Positions 9,912-18,953 are shown, numbered from the stretch's first letter. The stretch is DNA of 64,000 nucleotides from an uncultured Lewinella sp. (GCA_937873655.1 CALMYQ010000195.1:17302-81301), one strand, 5' to 3'. Notes: generated by a model not told the origin, from the letters alone. Made by a program: numbers and translations.

Positions 9912-11858
9912 ATGCGGATCATATTGCCGTCTGTAATGCTGCTCCTGTCTTGTTTTCAGCTTGGGGCTCAGCAGCGATTGGGGCCGACAGGGACTTCGGG
10001 CAGCAGTCAAAACCGGGCGAATGTCCAGACCGAACAGGAACTGGAACAACCGGATACCTTCGGGGTGTTTGTTTTTTCTGCTCAGAATCCCAACCGGGAA
10101 GTGCCGTTTTCAGATTCCCTGCTCGACGATTTTTTCCATCAATACGATCCGGCCCGGAAAAAAAGGGTGGACTACATGACCCTGGGCATCCTGGGGTCGG
10201 CGGCCCATCCGTTGATCTACCAACCGGCCGACCGGCAGGGGTTCGATGTCGGCTTCCACCAGTTCGACCTCTATTTGATGCCCGCGGAAGACCTGCCCTT
10301 TTACCGGTTGCAGCGCGCTTATACCAACGTCGGTTATACCATCGGCTCCGAACAACCGGACGGCTATTTCACAGGGAGTTTCTCCAGGAATTTTGCCAAC
10401 GGCCTCAATTTCACCCTCGAACACCGACGAATTTTCCAATTGGGACGGCTTGACCAATATCCCAACCAGAACACCCGGAATACCTTGTTCGCCACCGGAT
10501 TGTGGTACCATAGCCCCAAGGGCCGGTACGACGGTTTTTTCAGCGTGGCCGGCAATACCATCCAGCAGCAGGATAACGGCGGCCTGATCTCTCCCCCGGT
10601 AGCAGAAGGGCAATTCGCCAGCCCGAGTTCTGCCGTGCCTTACCTTGTCGACGGCCAGACCAGACAGTCCTACCGGGATTGGATGTATACGCATTACCTC
10701 AAATTCGGGGGACAGCGCGACAGCACCGGCCGGAGCACCCGGGCTTTTACCCTGGCCCATCGCATTGCCTGGAAGGATAATAAATACAAATTCTTCGATG
10801 CCTACACCGTCAGCGATACGGCATTTTATAACCGCTTCCCGTCTTTCGAAGCCGATGAAAGGGGCGCCAGGGTGTATATGGAATGGCAGCAATTGGAAAA
10901 CCGTTTCGAACTGAGCACCTTCAAAGTCGCTAAAAAGCAGGCGCGGGCGCAGGCGCGCAGCCAGCGCGATCTGCTGTCGGTGGGCGTCGTGCACAAGTAC
11001 CATACCCTTAAACTGGAACCGGGCCGGGAAACGATCAATAACCTGTTTTTGACCGGAAAACTGGGCTTTCACCCCAACGAAACCATCCAATTGGATGTGA
11101 ATGCCCAGCTGGGCTTATGGGATAATGCCGGTGATTACAGATTGGAAGGAGATCTTGCCCTGGGCCTCAAAAAGGCTGGAGTCCTGAATCTGCACGCCGT
11201 CAGCCAGCTCTACAAGCCCAATTGGATCCAGGAAAATTACCTGATCTCCGGCCGTAAAATCTGGAACAACGTATTCAAACCCACCCTGGAAACCCACCTG
11301 TCAGCTTCCTATACCCTGCCGGGCATCAACCTGGAGTTGACGGGCGCCTACAACCTGCTCAACGACTTCATCTATTTTGACCAGCAAGGCCTTCCCCGCC
11401 AGACAGGCGTAGCGGTTTCCATTACCCAACTGATCGCAAGAAAGGAATTCAGGGTAGGCCCGATCCATCTCGACAATACGATTGCTTTGCAAAAGGCATC
11501 GGAGGACGTAATACGGCTGCCCGAAATTTTCGGCAAACACGGGTTGTATTACGCTGGTTTATGGTTCCGGGTATTGGATGTAAGGCTGGGCTTCGACGCC
11601 CGGTACAATACCGCGTATTACGCCGCATACTACAACCCGTTTATCGGTCAATTCCAGTTGCAGGACCGTTCCCAGGTTGACTTTTATCCGAATCTGGACG
11701 GTTATTTTGCCATGCGGGTCAGCCGGTTCCGGGCTTTCGTCAAATACGAAAACATTACCGCCCTGCTTAAAAAAGGCGAACTGTATTACCAGACTGCGGA
11801 TTATCCTTTTCCCGACGCCGCGGTACGCATCGGGATCAAATGGCGCTTCCTGGATTGA
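9912..11858 (+). CDS. Putative outer-membrane porin
   Basis: About 648 aa from the ATG at 9912, chosen over an in-frame upstream start because it begins a signal peptide (MRIILPSVMLLLSCFQLGAQ). The mature part has the pattern of the Bacteroidota 'putative porin' family: a short polar N-terminal segment, LGILGSAAHPLIYQP, FDLYLMPAEDLPFYRLQRAY, GYFTGSFSRNFANGLNFTLEH, then many amphipathic beta strands with alternating aromatic residues, ending in PDAAVRIGIKWRFLD, an outer-membrane-barrel-like terminus. Substrate unknown. It converges on the pepP gene with a 39-bp gap. Confidence 0.85.
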   Translation: MRIILPSVMLLLSCFQLGAQQRLGPTGTSGSSQNRANVQTEQELEQPDTFGVFVFSAQNPNREVPFSDSLLDDFFHQYDPARKKRVDYMTLGILGSAAHPLIYQPADRQGFDVGFHQFDLYLMPAEDLPFYRLQRAYTNVGYTIGSEQPDGYFTGSFSRNFANGLNFTLEHRRIFQLGRLDQYPNQNTRNTLFATGLWYHSPKGRYDGFFSVAGNTIQQQDNGGLISPPVAEGQFASPSSAVPYLVDGQTRQSYRDWMYTHYLKFGGQRDSTGRSTRAFTLAHRIAWKDNKYKFFDAYTVSDTAFYNRFPSFEADERGARVYMEWQQLENRFELSTFKVAKKQARAQARSQRDLLSVGVVHKYHTLKLEPGRETINNLFLTGKLGFHPNETIQLDVNAQLGLWDNAGDYRLEGDLALGLKKAGVLNLHAVSQLYKPNWIQENYLISGRKIWNNVFKPTLETHLSASYTLPGINLELTGAYNLLNDFIYFDQQGLPRQTGVAVSITQLIARKEFRVGPIHLDNTIALQKASEDVIRLPEIFGKHGLYYAGLWFRVLDVRLGFDARYNTAYYAAYYNPFIGQFQLQDRSQVDFYPNLDGYFAMRVSRFRAFVKYENITALLKKGELYYQTADYPFPDAAVRIGIKWRFLD

Positions 11859-11897
11859 GAAAGGTTGAACACATTACCACGATCAAACCGGCTCCAT

Positions 11898-13283
11898 TCA
11901 ATTTCTGAGATTTTCCACCTCATCCACCGTTTTGGGGATCGGATCGCCCAAAACATGATGCCCGTCCTTCGTGATCAGAATGTTATCTTCCACCCGGATA
12001 CCCCCGAAATTGAGGTAGCCGGCCAATTTCTCATAATTGATGAACGCCTTGTGCTTGCCTTCGTCGCCCCAGAGTTTGATCAATTCGGGGATGAAGTAGA
12101 TGCCGGGTTCAACGGTCAGCACAAAACCGGGCTCAAGCGGGCGGGCCAGCCTGAGGTAGGCCAGGCCGAACTGCGTACTGCGTTTAACCGCATCGCTGTA
12201 CCCGACAAAATCCTCGCCGAGATCTTCCATGTCGTGGACGTCCAGCCCCATCATATGACCGAGCCCATGCGGGAAGAATAAAGCATGAGCCCCGGCTTCA
12301 ACAGCGTCCTTCATGTTGCCTTGCATGAGTCCCAGGCTTTTCAGCCCTTCGGCAATATGGAGGGCGGCTCCCAGGTGCACGTCCTTATAAGGAACGCCCG
12401 GTTTTGAAGCGTTGATGGCGCCGATTTCGGTTTCCAGAACGATCTGGTAAATGTCCCGCTGCTGTGCGGTAAACCGCGGACTGACCGGGAGGGTCCGGGT
12501 AATATCTCCGGCGTAACCCATTTCAGTTTCCGCCCCCATATCCATCAGCAGGAGTTGGCCGGCCTTCAGGGTATTGTGATAGGATTCGTTGTGAAGGGTT
12601 TGACCGTTGATGGTTACAATGGCGCCGTAAGCCAGTTCGTAGTTGGCGGCTTTGGCAATGCTTTCGGCAAGGGCCATCATTTGGGCCTCGGTCTGGCCGG
12701 GCCGGGCGGCTTTCATGACCGCCACGTGCATTTGCCCGCTGACATTCACCGCCTTTTCGATCTCGGCGACTTCCTCTGCAGACTTATGGGCCGCCTGCGC
12801 GACGACCGCCTGGATCATCGCCACGGAAGCCTGCTGCTTCATCTCCGGGAACGGAATGCCGAGCCAATGATGGAGCATGATCTTGTTTTCGGCCCGGTAA
12901 GGCGGCAAAAAGTGAATCTTCCTTCCACTCTTTCTGGCAGCGGAAAGGGTGTCCGGCAATTCTGCGAAAGGACTGACCTGCTCTATACCGGATTTTTCCG
13001 CCAGAGAGTAGAGGGTAGGCTGGGGCCCCGACCAGACGACGTCTTCAATCCCGGCATCGTCGCCGAAAAGGGTGGTCGTGCCGGCGTCAATATCGATGAT
13101 GGCCGCCAGTTGCGGGCGGTTGAGACCGGTGAAGTACAAAAAATTGCTGTCTTGCCGGTACCGGTAGACATTGGCCGGATAATTTCGGCTGCTGTAATCA
13201 TTACCCAAAAGCAATGCAATCCCGGAGTCCAGGTCCCGGGCGAGCCGCTGACGGCGGCCGACGTAAACAGAACGGTCAAACAT
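11898..13283 (-). CDS. pepP: Xaa-Pro aminopeptidase (aminopeptidase P family, M24B)
   Basis: 461 aa. It removes N-terminal residues preceding proline using a dinuclear metal centre in a pita-bread fold. The N-terminal domain shows LLLGNDYSSRNYPANVYRYR and NFLYFTGLNRP, typical of the AMP_N domain. The catalytic domain carries the metal ligands: LLMDMGAETEMGYAGDITRTLPV (two Asp), FFPHGLGHMMGLDVHD (His), FVLTVEPGIYFIPEL (Glu) and FGGIRVEDNILIT (Glu). It starts 3 bp after the stop of the bifunctional-nuclease gene, so the two probably form one transcript. Confidence 0.93.
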   Translation of the reverse strand: MFDRSVYVGRRQRLARDLDSGIALLLGNDYSSRNYPANVYRYRQDSNFLYFTGLNRPQLAAIIDIDAGTTTLFGDDAGIEDVVWSGPQPTLYSLAEKSGIEQVSPFAELPDTLSAARKSGRKIHFLPPYRAENKIMLHHWLGIPFPEMKQQASVAMIQAVVAQAAHKSAEEVAEIEKAVNVSGQMHVAVMKAARPGQTEAQMMALAESIAKAANYELAYGAIVTINGQTLHNESYHNTLKAGQLLLMDMGAETEMGYAGDITRTLPVSPRFTAQQRDIYQIVLETEIGAINASKPGVPYKDVHLGAALHIAEGLKSLGLMQGNMKDAVEAGAHALFFPHGLGHMMGLDVHDMEDLGEDFVGYSDAVKRSTQFGLAYLRLARPLEPGFVLTVEPGIYFIPELIKLWGDEGKHKAFINYEKLAGYLNFGGIRVEDNILITKDGHHVLGDPIPKTVDEVENLRN

Positions 13284-13286
13284 GAA

Positions 13287-13868
13287 TCAATTATTTTGTC
13301 TGCGAATCATTTCATCCCGGATCTTGGCGGCCCTTTCGTAGTCTTCCTTTTCAAGCGCTTCGTCGAGCATCTGTTCCAGTTTTTCGGTGGAATAACGGTC
13401 GAGCGGCGCGAGCGGTTCCTGGGGCGCTACCACCGGCGCAGGCGGATTTTCACCCAGTTCGATGGTCATGCCGGCTTCGTCGAGAATGGATTCATATACG
13501 TAAATAGGACTTTCAAAGCGCACGGCTGCCGCCATGGCATCAGACGGCCTGGAATCGAGCTCCAGGTTGCTGCCGTCGGCTTTGGTCAACACCAGAACGG
13601 CGAAGAAAGTCCCGTTTTTAAGATCGGAGATAACCACTTCTTTCACCCGAACGCCGAGGGAGTCGAGTGTTTCCCTGAACAGGTCGTGGGTCAGCGGTCG
13701 GGTAGGGCGGATATTCTGCAACGGCAAGGCAATGGCCTGGGCTTCTGCGCTCCCGATCACGACCGGTAATCGCCTGTTGCCCCCTTCTTCTTTCAGCACG
13801 ACAATGAAGTTATTGGGTTGATTGTCGTTCCTGACTACTGCAGCAATGCTTACCTGTACTTTCCGCAT
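13287..13868 (-). CDS. Bifunctional nuclease (DUF151) with UVR motif
   Basis: 193 aa. The N-terminal ~130 residues match the bifunctional nuclease family (DUF151), reported to cleave DNA and RNA: VVLKEEGGNRRLPVVIGSAEAQAIAL, then RPLTHDLFRETLDSLGV, and SRPSDAMAAAVRFESPIYV. The C terminus holds a UVR-type helical motif (LEQMLDEALEKEDYERAAKIRDE), which in UvrB/UvrC mediates protein contact. The BFN-UVR fusion is common in Bacteroidota. It leads a two-gene unit with pepP. No exact -7 box lies immediately upstream. Confidence 0.9.
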   Translation of the reverse strand: MRKVQVSIAAVVRNDNQPNNFIVVLKEEGGNRRLPVVIGSAEAQAIALPLQNIRPTRPLTHDLFRETLDSLGVRVKEVVISDLKNGTFFAVLVLTKADGSNLELDSRPSDAMAAAVRFESPIYVYESILDEAGMTIELGENPPAPVVAPQEPLAPLDRYSTEKLEQMLDEALEKEDYERAAKIRDEMIRRQNN

Positions 13869-14203
13869 GGAATCAATTTGTATTGGCGAATGCCGAAGAA
13901 TCGGCCGGCCAATTAGGTAGTCCTACCAGTAAACGTAAAGATCGCATTTTTGGATCTAAGATGGATGGTTTGGGCTGGTTTTTTGAAAAAAAGCCCGGCT
14001 TGCGAAATCTCAAAGGTTTCGTAAGCCTTACGCTTTGAGGCTTCGCCGGTCCCAGAGCTCCGTCTTGGGCGACAACGGGAAGTTGTCGCCTAAGTTTGTA
14101 GGCAAATTAAACAGCCTACCTCTAAATGTTAAAGTTCTTGTGGGTATTATTATTATTATTATTGTCCAGATATTCTATTCTTCAAGCACTAAACTTTACG
14201 ATC
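13869..14203. other. Intergenic region with hairpin cluster and ATT repeat
   Basis: No convincing gene. The first ~110 bp look plain. From 14009 three consecutive inverted repeats occur (listed separately), then an (ATT)n tract at about 14145-14163. A possible promoter for the small peptide ORF is TTG at 14138-14140 followed 16 nt later by TATTATTG (14157-14164), one mismatch from the -7 consensus; this overlaps the ATT repeat and is weak. Confidence 0.5.
14009..14119. repeat. Cluster of three hairpins
   Basis: Three adjacent stem-loops. HP1 (14009-14039): CTCAAAG plus CGTAA pairing with TTACG plus CTTTGAG, with a 4-nt bulge and 3-nt loop. HP2 (14064-14094): CTTGGGCGACAAC, loop GGGAA, GTTGTCGCCTAAG, 13 bp with one G-U pair. 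HP3 (14098-14119): GTAGGC, 10-nt loop, GCCTAC. No coding pattern accompanies them and no T-tract follows, so simple terminators are unlikely. They could be a structured RNA or a REP/MITE-like dispersed element. Confidence 0.6.
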
Positions 14204-14317
14204 ATGGAAATGACGCTCGATCAATTCAAGGAGCTGCAAGTTGAAATCACTCCGGACAAAATCCTGGAAATCAAGGGTGGTGATTTTATTGTTGCGGATG
14301 AGCTTGCAGGGTTTTAA
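14204..14317 (+). CDS. Possible small peptide with double-glycine leader
   Basis: A 37-codon frame from the ATG at 14204. The peptide has hydrophobic residues spaced before a Gly-Gly as in double-glycine leaders: Ile at -12, Ile at -7, Ile at -4, then GG (ITPDKILEIKGG), followed by an 11-residue tail (DFIVADELAGF). Such leaders direct export and cleavage by peptidase-containing ABC transporters, but none lies in this window and the tail has no Cys or obvious modification site. The frame could also extend upstream to 14126. It may be a real peptide, a decayed precursor or chance. Confidence 0.35.
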   Translation: MEMTLDQFKELQVEITPDKILEIKGGDFIVADELAGF

Positions 14318-14323
14318 AAAAAA

Positions 14324-14345
14324 ATGCCCAGGGGAACCTGGGCAT
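14324..14345 (-). terminator. Rho-independent terminator of the 477-aa protein gene
   Basis: A perfect 9-bp stem (ATGCCCAGG / CCTGGGCAT) with a 4-nt loop. Read on the minus strand it begins 3 nt after the stop codon at 14349 and is followed by an uninterrupted run of U from the A-tract at 14315-14323. There is no T-tract on the plus-strand side, so it acts on the minus strand. Confidence 0.85.
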
Positions 14346-14348
14346 ACC

Positions 14349-15782
14349 TCAATTCTCAAGGTCCTGTATTTTCTCTAACAACCAGTTTCGGCTGGCTACA
14401 TTTTTGTTTTTAATGATTTCATCCTTTAAAGTTTCAATAGCCCGTTTATCCTTTGGTGTAACCTTTGTAAGCCTTTTTGTAAATCGGATGAGATCCAGAA
14501 ACGGCTTTCTCCTTGATTCTGGAATATCCTTCCTTCGGTTCAAATAAGTGCGAAAAGTGTCGAAGAAGGAATACAACGGCTCTATTTCATCCATTTCAAA
14601 GTAGGTCGCCAAAAGGAAGGTTTTTGAGTTAAGGTTATACATGACGTTTTCGTATTCTACGTTTCGGAGTTGTTCAATTACCCGATCATATTTCTTTTGG
14701 TAAAAATACAGCTGAGCCAAGTTAAATGATACGGCATTGCTCCTTACATTTTCAGGCAACATATGCTGATAATCAAAAATAAATTTTTCAATCCAGTCGT
14801 ATTCTCTCAGCCGGAGCCCCATTGCCGCGATATTTTTGAAAAACCACTCAGGAAGCTCGCCCTCTGCTGTAATTATATCATTTGCCAACATTGCTTTATA
14901 TAATGAAAATAATTCATACGCGAAATTTTGATGACCGGAATTGATTTTTGAAACGCAGTAATTTTGAGCAGCCATGTAAAGTTCGTCCCGGGCCTGTATT
15001 GGTGGTACTGTATTTCCAAGTTCGTTCAGTAGATTAATAAGTTCTTTGTAGTTCCCTTCATTTTCAGGTTGAGTATACAATTTGCTGATTCGGTAGTAAA
15101 TGTTGAGCAATGCAGGTTTATCATACTGATTTTCAAGGTTGTTTAATATTATGTCAATAAAGCCGATCTGATATTCATAATTCACAAATTTCCTGCGACT
15201 TAATACTTCGCAGTACAACCTAAGCTTTTCCCCAAAATAGAAGAAGTCAAGATTCTTTGAGATCTCCTCTACATTTGAGATATCTTCCCGTTTACTTTCG
15301 AAGTCAGTGAGACCGTAATAATGCTTCTCGAGGACGTATTGGTAGTAATAATATTCGGTATTGCGATATGGGTAGACTGTGGATACCCTTTCTGAGGTTT
15401 TTTTTGCACTGTTATATAGTTTTGTGAGTTTTTTTTCTTCAACAGCTTCTAAGAACCTTGCAGATTGGGCCAAAGGATTTTTATCAAAGGCCTGTTGTGT
15501 TAAGAACCCTTCCACTAATTTTAACAAATCTGACAGATACTTTCGCATCCGGGCATCGTCATATTTCTTTCTCGGATTTAGTTTCTGCCATAGTTTTTCC
15601 TTCGATGGAAACTTCGGGAGAGAACCATTTCCATTGCCTTCAAGATGATCTACGATAAAATCAAATAACTGATTTAACTGTAAACTGGAATTAAAATACG
15701 GGGAGTGAATGAACTTCCGGCATTTATTGATTTCCAGCTTATCCAATTGATGGAGTATTGCAATTAACTTGCTGTTTTCCAT
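14349..15782 (-). CDS. Uncharacterised helical protein, 477 aa
   Basis: Not assigned to a named family. No signal peptide, membrane segment or catalytic motif is visible. The sequence is Leu/Tyr/Lys/Asn-rich and probably all-helical, with TPR-like spacing in the second half (FNLAQLYFYQKKYDRVIEQLRNV; TFLLATYFEMDEIEPLYSFF). The N terminus starts with a helical region (LDKLEINKCRKFIHSPYFN). It is clearly more AT-rich, with more AAA/TTT/ATT codons, than its neighbours, which suggests a lineage-specific or transferred gene. It ends at a strong terminator. Upstream, CGAAGATA (one mismatch from a minus-strand -7 box) lies ~30 nt before the start. Confidence 0.8.
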   Translation of the reverse strand: MENSKLIAILHQLDKLEINKCRKFIHSPYFNSSLQLNQLFDFIVDHLEGNGNGSLPKFPSKEKLWQKLNPRKKYDDARMRKYLSDLLKLVEGFLTQQAFDKNPLAQSARFLEAVEEKKLTKLYNSAKKTSERVSTVYPYRNTEYYYYQYVLEKHYYGLTDFESKREDISNVEEISKNLDFFYFGEKLRLYCEVLSRRKFVNYEYQIGFIDIILNNLENQYDKPALLNIYYRISKLYTQPENEGNYKELINLLNELGNTVPPIQARDELYMAAQNYCVSKINSGHQNFAYELFSLYKAMLANDIITAEGELPEWFFKNIAAMGLRLREYDWIEKFIFDYQHMLPENVRSNAVSFNLAQLYFYQKKYDRVIEQLRNVEYENVMYNLNSKTFLLATYFEMDEIEPLYSFFDTFRTYLNRRKDIPESRRKPFLDLIRFTKRLTKVTPKDKRAIETLKDEIIKNKNVASRNWLLEKIQDLEN

Positions 15783-16177
15783 TGCATCACGGGATTATGG
15801 TTTATTGTGCGAAGATACGGGTTTCTTACATAAAAATATCATTAACTAACGGATAACTATTCAGGGGAAAAACTGCCAAAATGGTCAAAATTGTGACATT
15901 TCAACTTGTTAAACGATAGCACTGAGAATAGGAATCCACAAACCTATAACATAAAAAAAATATTTTTGTAAATACTTGATAATCATATAATTAAATAAAA
16001 AAATTCGGGCTTCAGTAAAAAATCTTTTCCGACCCTTTGTCCATTTCATGGCAATGCTGTATCTTGTAGCGTCTTTTAGTAGGATTACCTGAGAACCTAT
16101 GATTATCCGGAACGGCAAATGGCCCCGGTGAGGGTTCGGTTGGTCCCAAGCAATGATACAAGTCAAATCCACGAACC
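15783..16177. other. AT-rich intergenic region, 395 bp
   Basis: Separates the divergent 477-aa and 831-aa protein genes. It holds long A/T runs around 15950-16015. No exact TAnnTTTG box was found on the plus strand; TATCTTGT near 16061 is a poor match. No tRNA, riboswitch or hairpin recognised. A minus-strand open frame here is considered spurious. Confidence 0.5.
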
Positions 16178-18673
16178 ATGAATGTATGTTTACGTAAACT
16201 TATGATGATAGCGGGCGGATTGCTGCTCTCCGTTTGGGGATGGGGGCAGGCTATCCAGCTACCCGTCTATCAGAACGTCACCGCGACGTATAGTTTCGTT
16301 TCTACCCCGAACAATCCCGGGATTGTTACGGCGCCCGCTCACGGCGTCGCAACCCTCACCAAGGCAAATCCCGGCGTTCCCAGTGATTTTCATTGGGTAT
16401 TGTCATATACCCCTAATGAGAATTACATCGGCATCGATTTTATCAAGATCTCCTACTTCAGTTCCCCATCTTCCCTGAAATTCGCCGCGATCAGCATTAC
16501 CGTAGAACCTGCCAAGGTCACCGCCGTACACGATTATGCAACGACCATGACGGGCGTTCCGGTCGACATTGAGGTGCTGGCCAATGACTTCAGCTCAAAC
16601 GGCGCTAAGCAGATTGCCGCCATACCACTCGTCAACAACGGCTCGGCTGAATATTCTCCGGGCAATTCCTTCATATCCTTTACGCCGGCTCCCGGTTTCA
16701 AGGGCTTGGCCCACTTCAACTACGTGGTTTGTGACGGGGCAGGAACCTGCGACCACGGCACGGTCAGCGTAAATGTGCTGGGGTCGGATATGCCTTCCCA
16801 GGAAGCCATTCAGATCTTCATCAAAAAGAATCAATCCCAGGATGTTCTGGTGCCGGATGTCTTTACCTTGTCACAGGGGCCTTTGCACGGTGTTTACAGT
16901 ACGGATACGGATGTGCCGCAATACACGCCTGTTACCAATTACACCGGCAATGACCAGATGACCTTTGTTTATGACAACCACCAGATAACCGTCAATATCA
17001 AAGTCCTTGATATTGAACAAAATGATCACGCCTTTGACGATAATATTTACACCACTTCTTACGAATCCGTAGAATTTGACGTACTGGAGAATGACCTCTA
17101 CGGGCATACCGCCAATTCGGTCGTGATCCACCAACCCCAACACGGGAGCATCCAGATTCTCGGAGAAGGGATCGTAAACTATACGCCGGCGCCGGGTTTT
17201 ACCGGGGTCGATGTATTCACCTACAGCTCCAATGCCCCGGGCGGCGATAATGAAACGGCTACTGTTCGCGTTTACGTCAGCAATTACGAGCCCGCGGCGG
17301 CCACTTTCCGGATGGCAACGCCCAAGCAGACGCCTTTGATCATCGGCTATAATGTGCCGATCACGGATTTCGATTTTGCGATATCCGACCAGGGTGAACT
17401 GGGGACTGCCGAATTCTACCCCGGAGAAGTGAACATGACCATCTACGGCGTGCCGATTACCGGCTATAACCTCATCATCTACACGCCCAACGAAGAAGTT
17501 AACAGCGGCGAGGATCACTTCGAAGTGACCTACTGCGTGACCGATGAAACCGGCAACTGCGCCTATCAGAAAACGGTCAAGGTGGATATGGATATCCTGG
17601 ATGTCGGTGCAGGCGACGGTCCGATGTGCTTCGGCGATTGTGTCTGGGCCGGTGACACCAACTTCGACGGTACCGTCAACATGGAAGACCTCCTGCCGCT
17701 GGGCCTGTACATGGGTGAGATCGGAAGCTCCAGGCCGGATGTCAATTTCAACTACTGGTATGGTCAGTATGCTCCCGACTGGAGCGATCTGTTCCAGCAA
17801 AACCCGGTCAACCTCAAGCACCTGGATACCGACGGAGACAGCATCGTAACGGCCCTGGACACCATTGCGATCAGGGAGTTCTACGGCAGGACCCACTCCC
17901 TGACGGCGGCTAAAGTACCCTTCTATAATTTCGATATCGAACTGGATGGGGATGTGTTCATCAACCCAGGAGACCTGGTGGAACTCAACATCAACGTCGG
18001 TTCTTCCGCCAATCCGGCTGTGGATGTTTATGGTTTTGCTTTCCCGTTCCTCTATGATACGACCATTGTTAAGCCGGGAAGCGTCAAGGTTGAATTTTAT
18101 AATTCGAGTTGGCTGTCCTACAATTCGCCTATCCTTTTCATGAGCCACAATGATGGGAAAGGGAAAGTAGATGCCGGGTACACAAGGACCAGTGGCATTG
18201 CTGCAACAGGTTTCGGAAATATCGGCAAAGTCAGCTTTATTGTGGCTGATGAGATTAATGGCTTCCGCCCGGACGGCGATGAGATCGTTGTCCCTGTAGG
18301 CGGCGGTGATGCCAAGGCCATGTCCAGCTCCGGTGAGATCAGAGGTGTCCACGTTTTGCCCCATGAATTGCATATCCGGGTGAATAAATCCAAGAAAGGC
18401 CCCGAAGCGCCGCTTGCACCCGCGATTTCGCCCAATTTGCTGAAGGTTTATCCCAACCCGACACCGGGTTTGATGAACGTTAGGTTCAACGGCGGAAATC
18501 AGTTTGAGAACATCAGGCTGTTCAATTTGACCGGTCAGGTTGTATTTGATTCCGGCGCCTTGAATACGAACAAGGCCACCTTTGATTTCGGTGACCTGCC
18601 GGAGGGCTTGTACGTCCTCGAGGCGGAAACGGAACAAGGCCCGGTCAGGAAGAAAATTGAAATTGTCAGATAA
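16178..18673 (+). CDS. Large T9SS cargo with cadherin-like repeats, dockerin-like and cohesin-like modules
   Basis: 831 aa. Signal peptide MMIAGGLLLSVWGWGQ. Several ~90-residue cadherin/Ig-like tandem units carry 'VLANDF/VLENDLYGH ... YTPAPGF.G...F.Y' (VEVLANDF is preceded by TGVPVDI; INYTPAPGFTGVDVFTY-type motif). Then a dockerin-like pair of calcium loops (GDTNFDGTVNMEDLL and DTDGDSIVTALDTIAI) spaced by ~50 residues, a cohesin-like beta domain (LVELNINVGSS ... VYGFAFPFLYDTTIVKPG) and a type A T9SS sorting domain (VYPNPTPGLMNVRFNG ... EGLYVLEAETEQG). It is probably a surface adhesin or structural protein. A terminator follows 171 nt after the stop. Confidence 0.88.
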   Translation: MNVCLRKLMMIAGGLLLSVWGWGQAIQLPVYQNVTATYSFVSTPNNPGIVTAPAHGVATLTKANPGVPSDFHWVLSYTPNENYIGIDFIKISYFSSPSSLKFAAISITVEPAKVTAVHDYATTMTGVPVDIEVLANDFSSNGAKQIAAIPLVNNGSAEYSPGNSFISFTPAPGFKGLAHFNYVVCDGAGTCDHGTVSVNVLGSDMPSQEAIQIFIKKNQSQDVLVPDVFTLSQGPLHGVYSTDTDVPQYTPVTNYTGNDQMTFVYDNHQITVNIKVLDIEQNDHAFDDNIYTTSYESVEFDVLENDLYGHTANSVVIHQPQHGSIQILGEGIVNYTPAPGFTGVDVFTYSSNAPGGDNETATVRVYVSNYEPAAATFRMATPKQTPLIIGYNVPITDFDFAISDQGELGTAEFYPGEVNMTIYGVPITGYNLIIYTPNEEVNSGEDHFEVTYCVTDETGNCAYQKTVKVDMDILDVGAGDGPMCFGDCVWAGDTNFDGTVNMEDLLPLGLYMGEIGSSRPDVNFNYWYGQYAPDWSDLFQQNPVNLKHLDTDGDSIVTALDTIAIREFYGRTHSLTAAKVPFYNFDIELDGDVFINPGDLVELNINVGSSANPAVDVYGFAFPFLYDTTIVKPGSVKVEFYNSSWLSYNSPILFMSHNDGKGKVDAGYTRTSGIAATGFGNIGKVSFIVADEINGFRPDGDEIVVPVGGGDAKAMSSSGEIRGVHVLPHELHIRVNKSKKGPEAPLAPAISPNLLKVYPNPTPGLMNVRFNGGNQFENIRLFNLTGQVVFDSGALNTNKATFDFGDLPEGLYVLEAETEQGPVRKKIEIVR

Positions 18674-18843
18674 GTAGGAACGATTAAGGCAATTTTCTAA
18701 TACGTTCTTTCGTTTTCTATTTTACCAGTGCGGCCATACGGTCGGCACTGCAAGGCCGGATCAGCGGTGAAAGACCAGAGAGAATGGTTAAATCCGGCCG
18801 CCCAACTTGGTTTTTATTCGTGGAATTATAATCATTGCTAGTG

Positions 18844-18876
18844 AGTCGCACGGAATTTTCTTGTGCGACTTTTTTT
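18844..18876 (+). terminator. Rho-independent terminator after the 831-aa cargo gene
   Basis: Stem AGTCGCAC / GTGCGACT (8 bp) with an 11-nt loop, followed by seven T in a row. It is oriented for the plus strand, with no other plus gene between it and the cargo gene at 16178. Confidence 0.85.
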
Positions 18877-18953
18877 ATTGGACTGCTGCCTGCATCAAGC
18901 AGCAACTTCCCTTTGCCGCTTGATTTTTAAACCCCGGCGGCAGTTTTGGGATA

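Noticed and set aside
11865..12281. Plus-strand frame of 138 codons
   Set aside because: Antisense to the well-supported pepP gene; no independent protein signal.
14035..14244. Plus-strand frame of 69 codons across the hairpin cluster
   Set aside because: It reads through the inverted repeats and the ATT tract (poly-Ile), a typical low-complexity artefact.
15909..16172. Minus-strand frame of 87 codons in the AT-rich gap
   Set aside because: No family resemblance, hydrophobic mix typical of AT-rich chance frames, and no promoter.
18726..18750. Second terminator
   Set aside because: The stem is strong but no T-tract follows in either direction.
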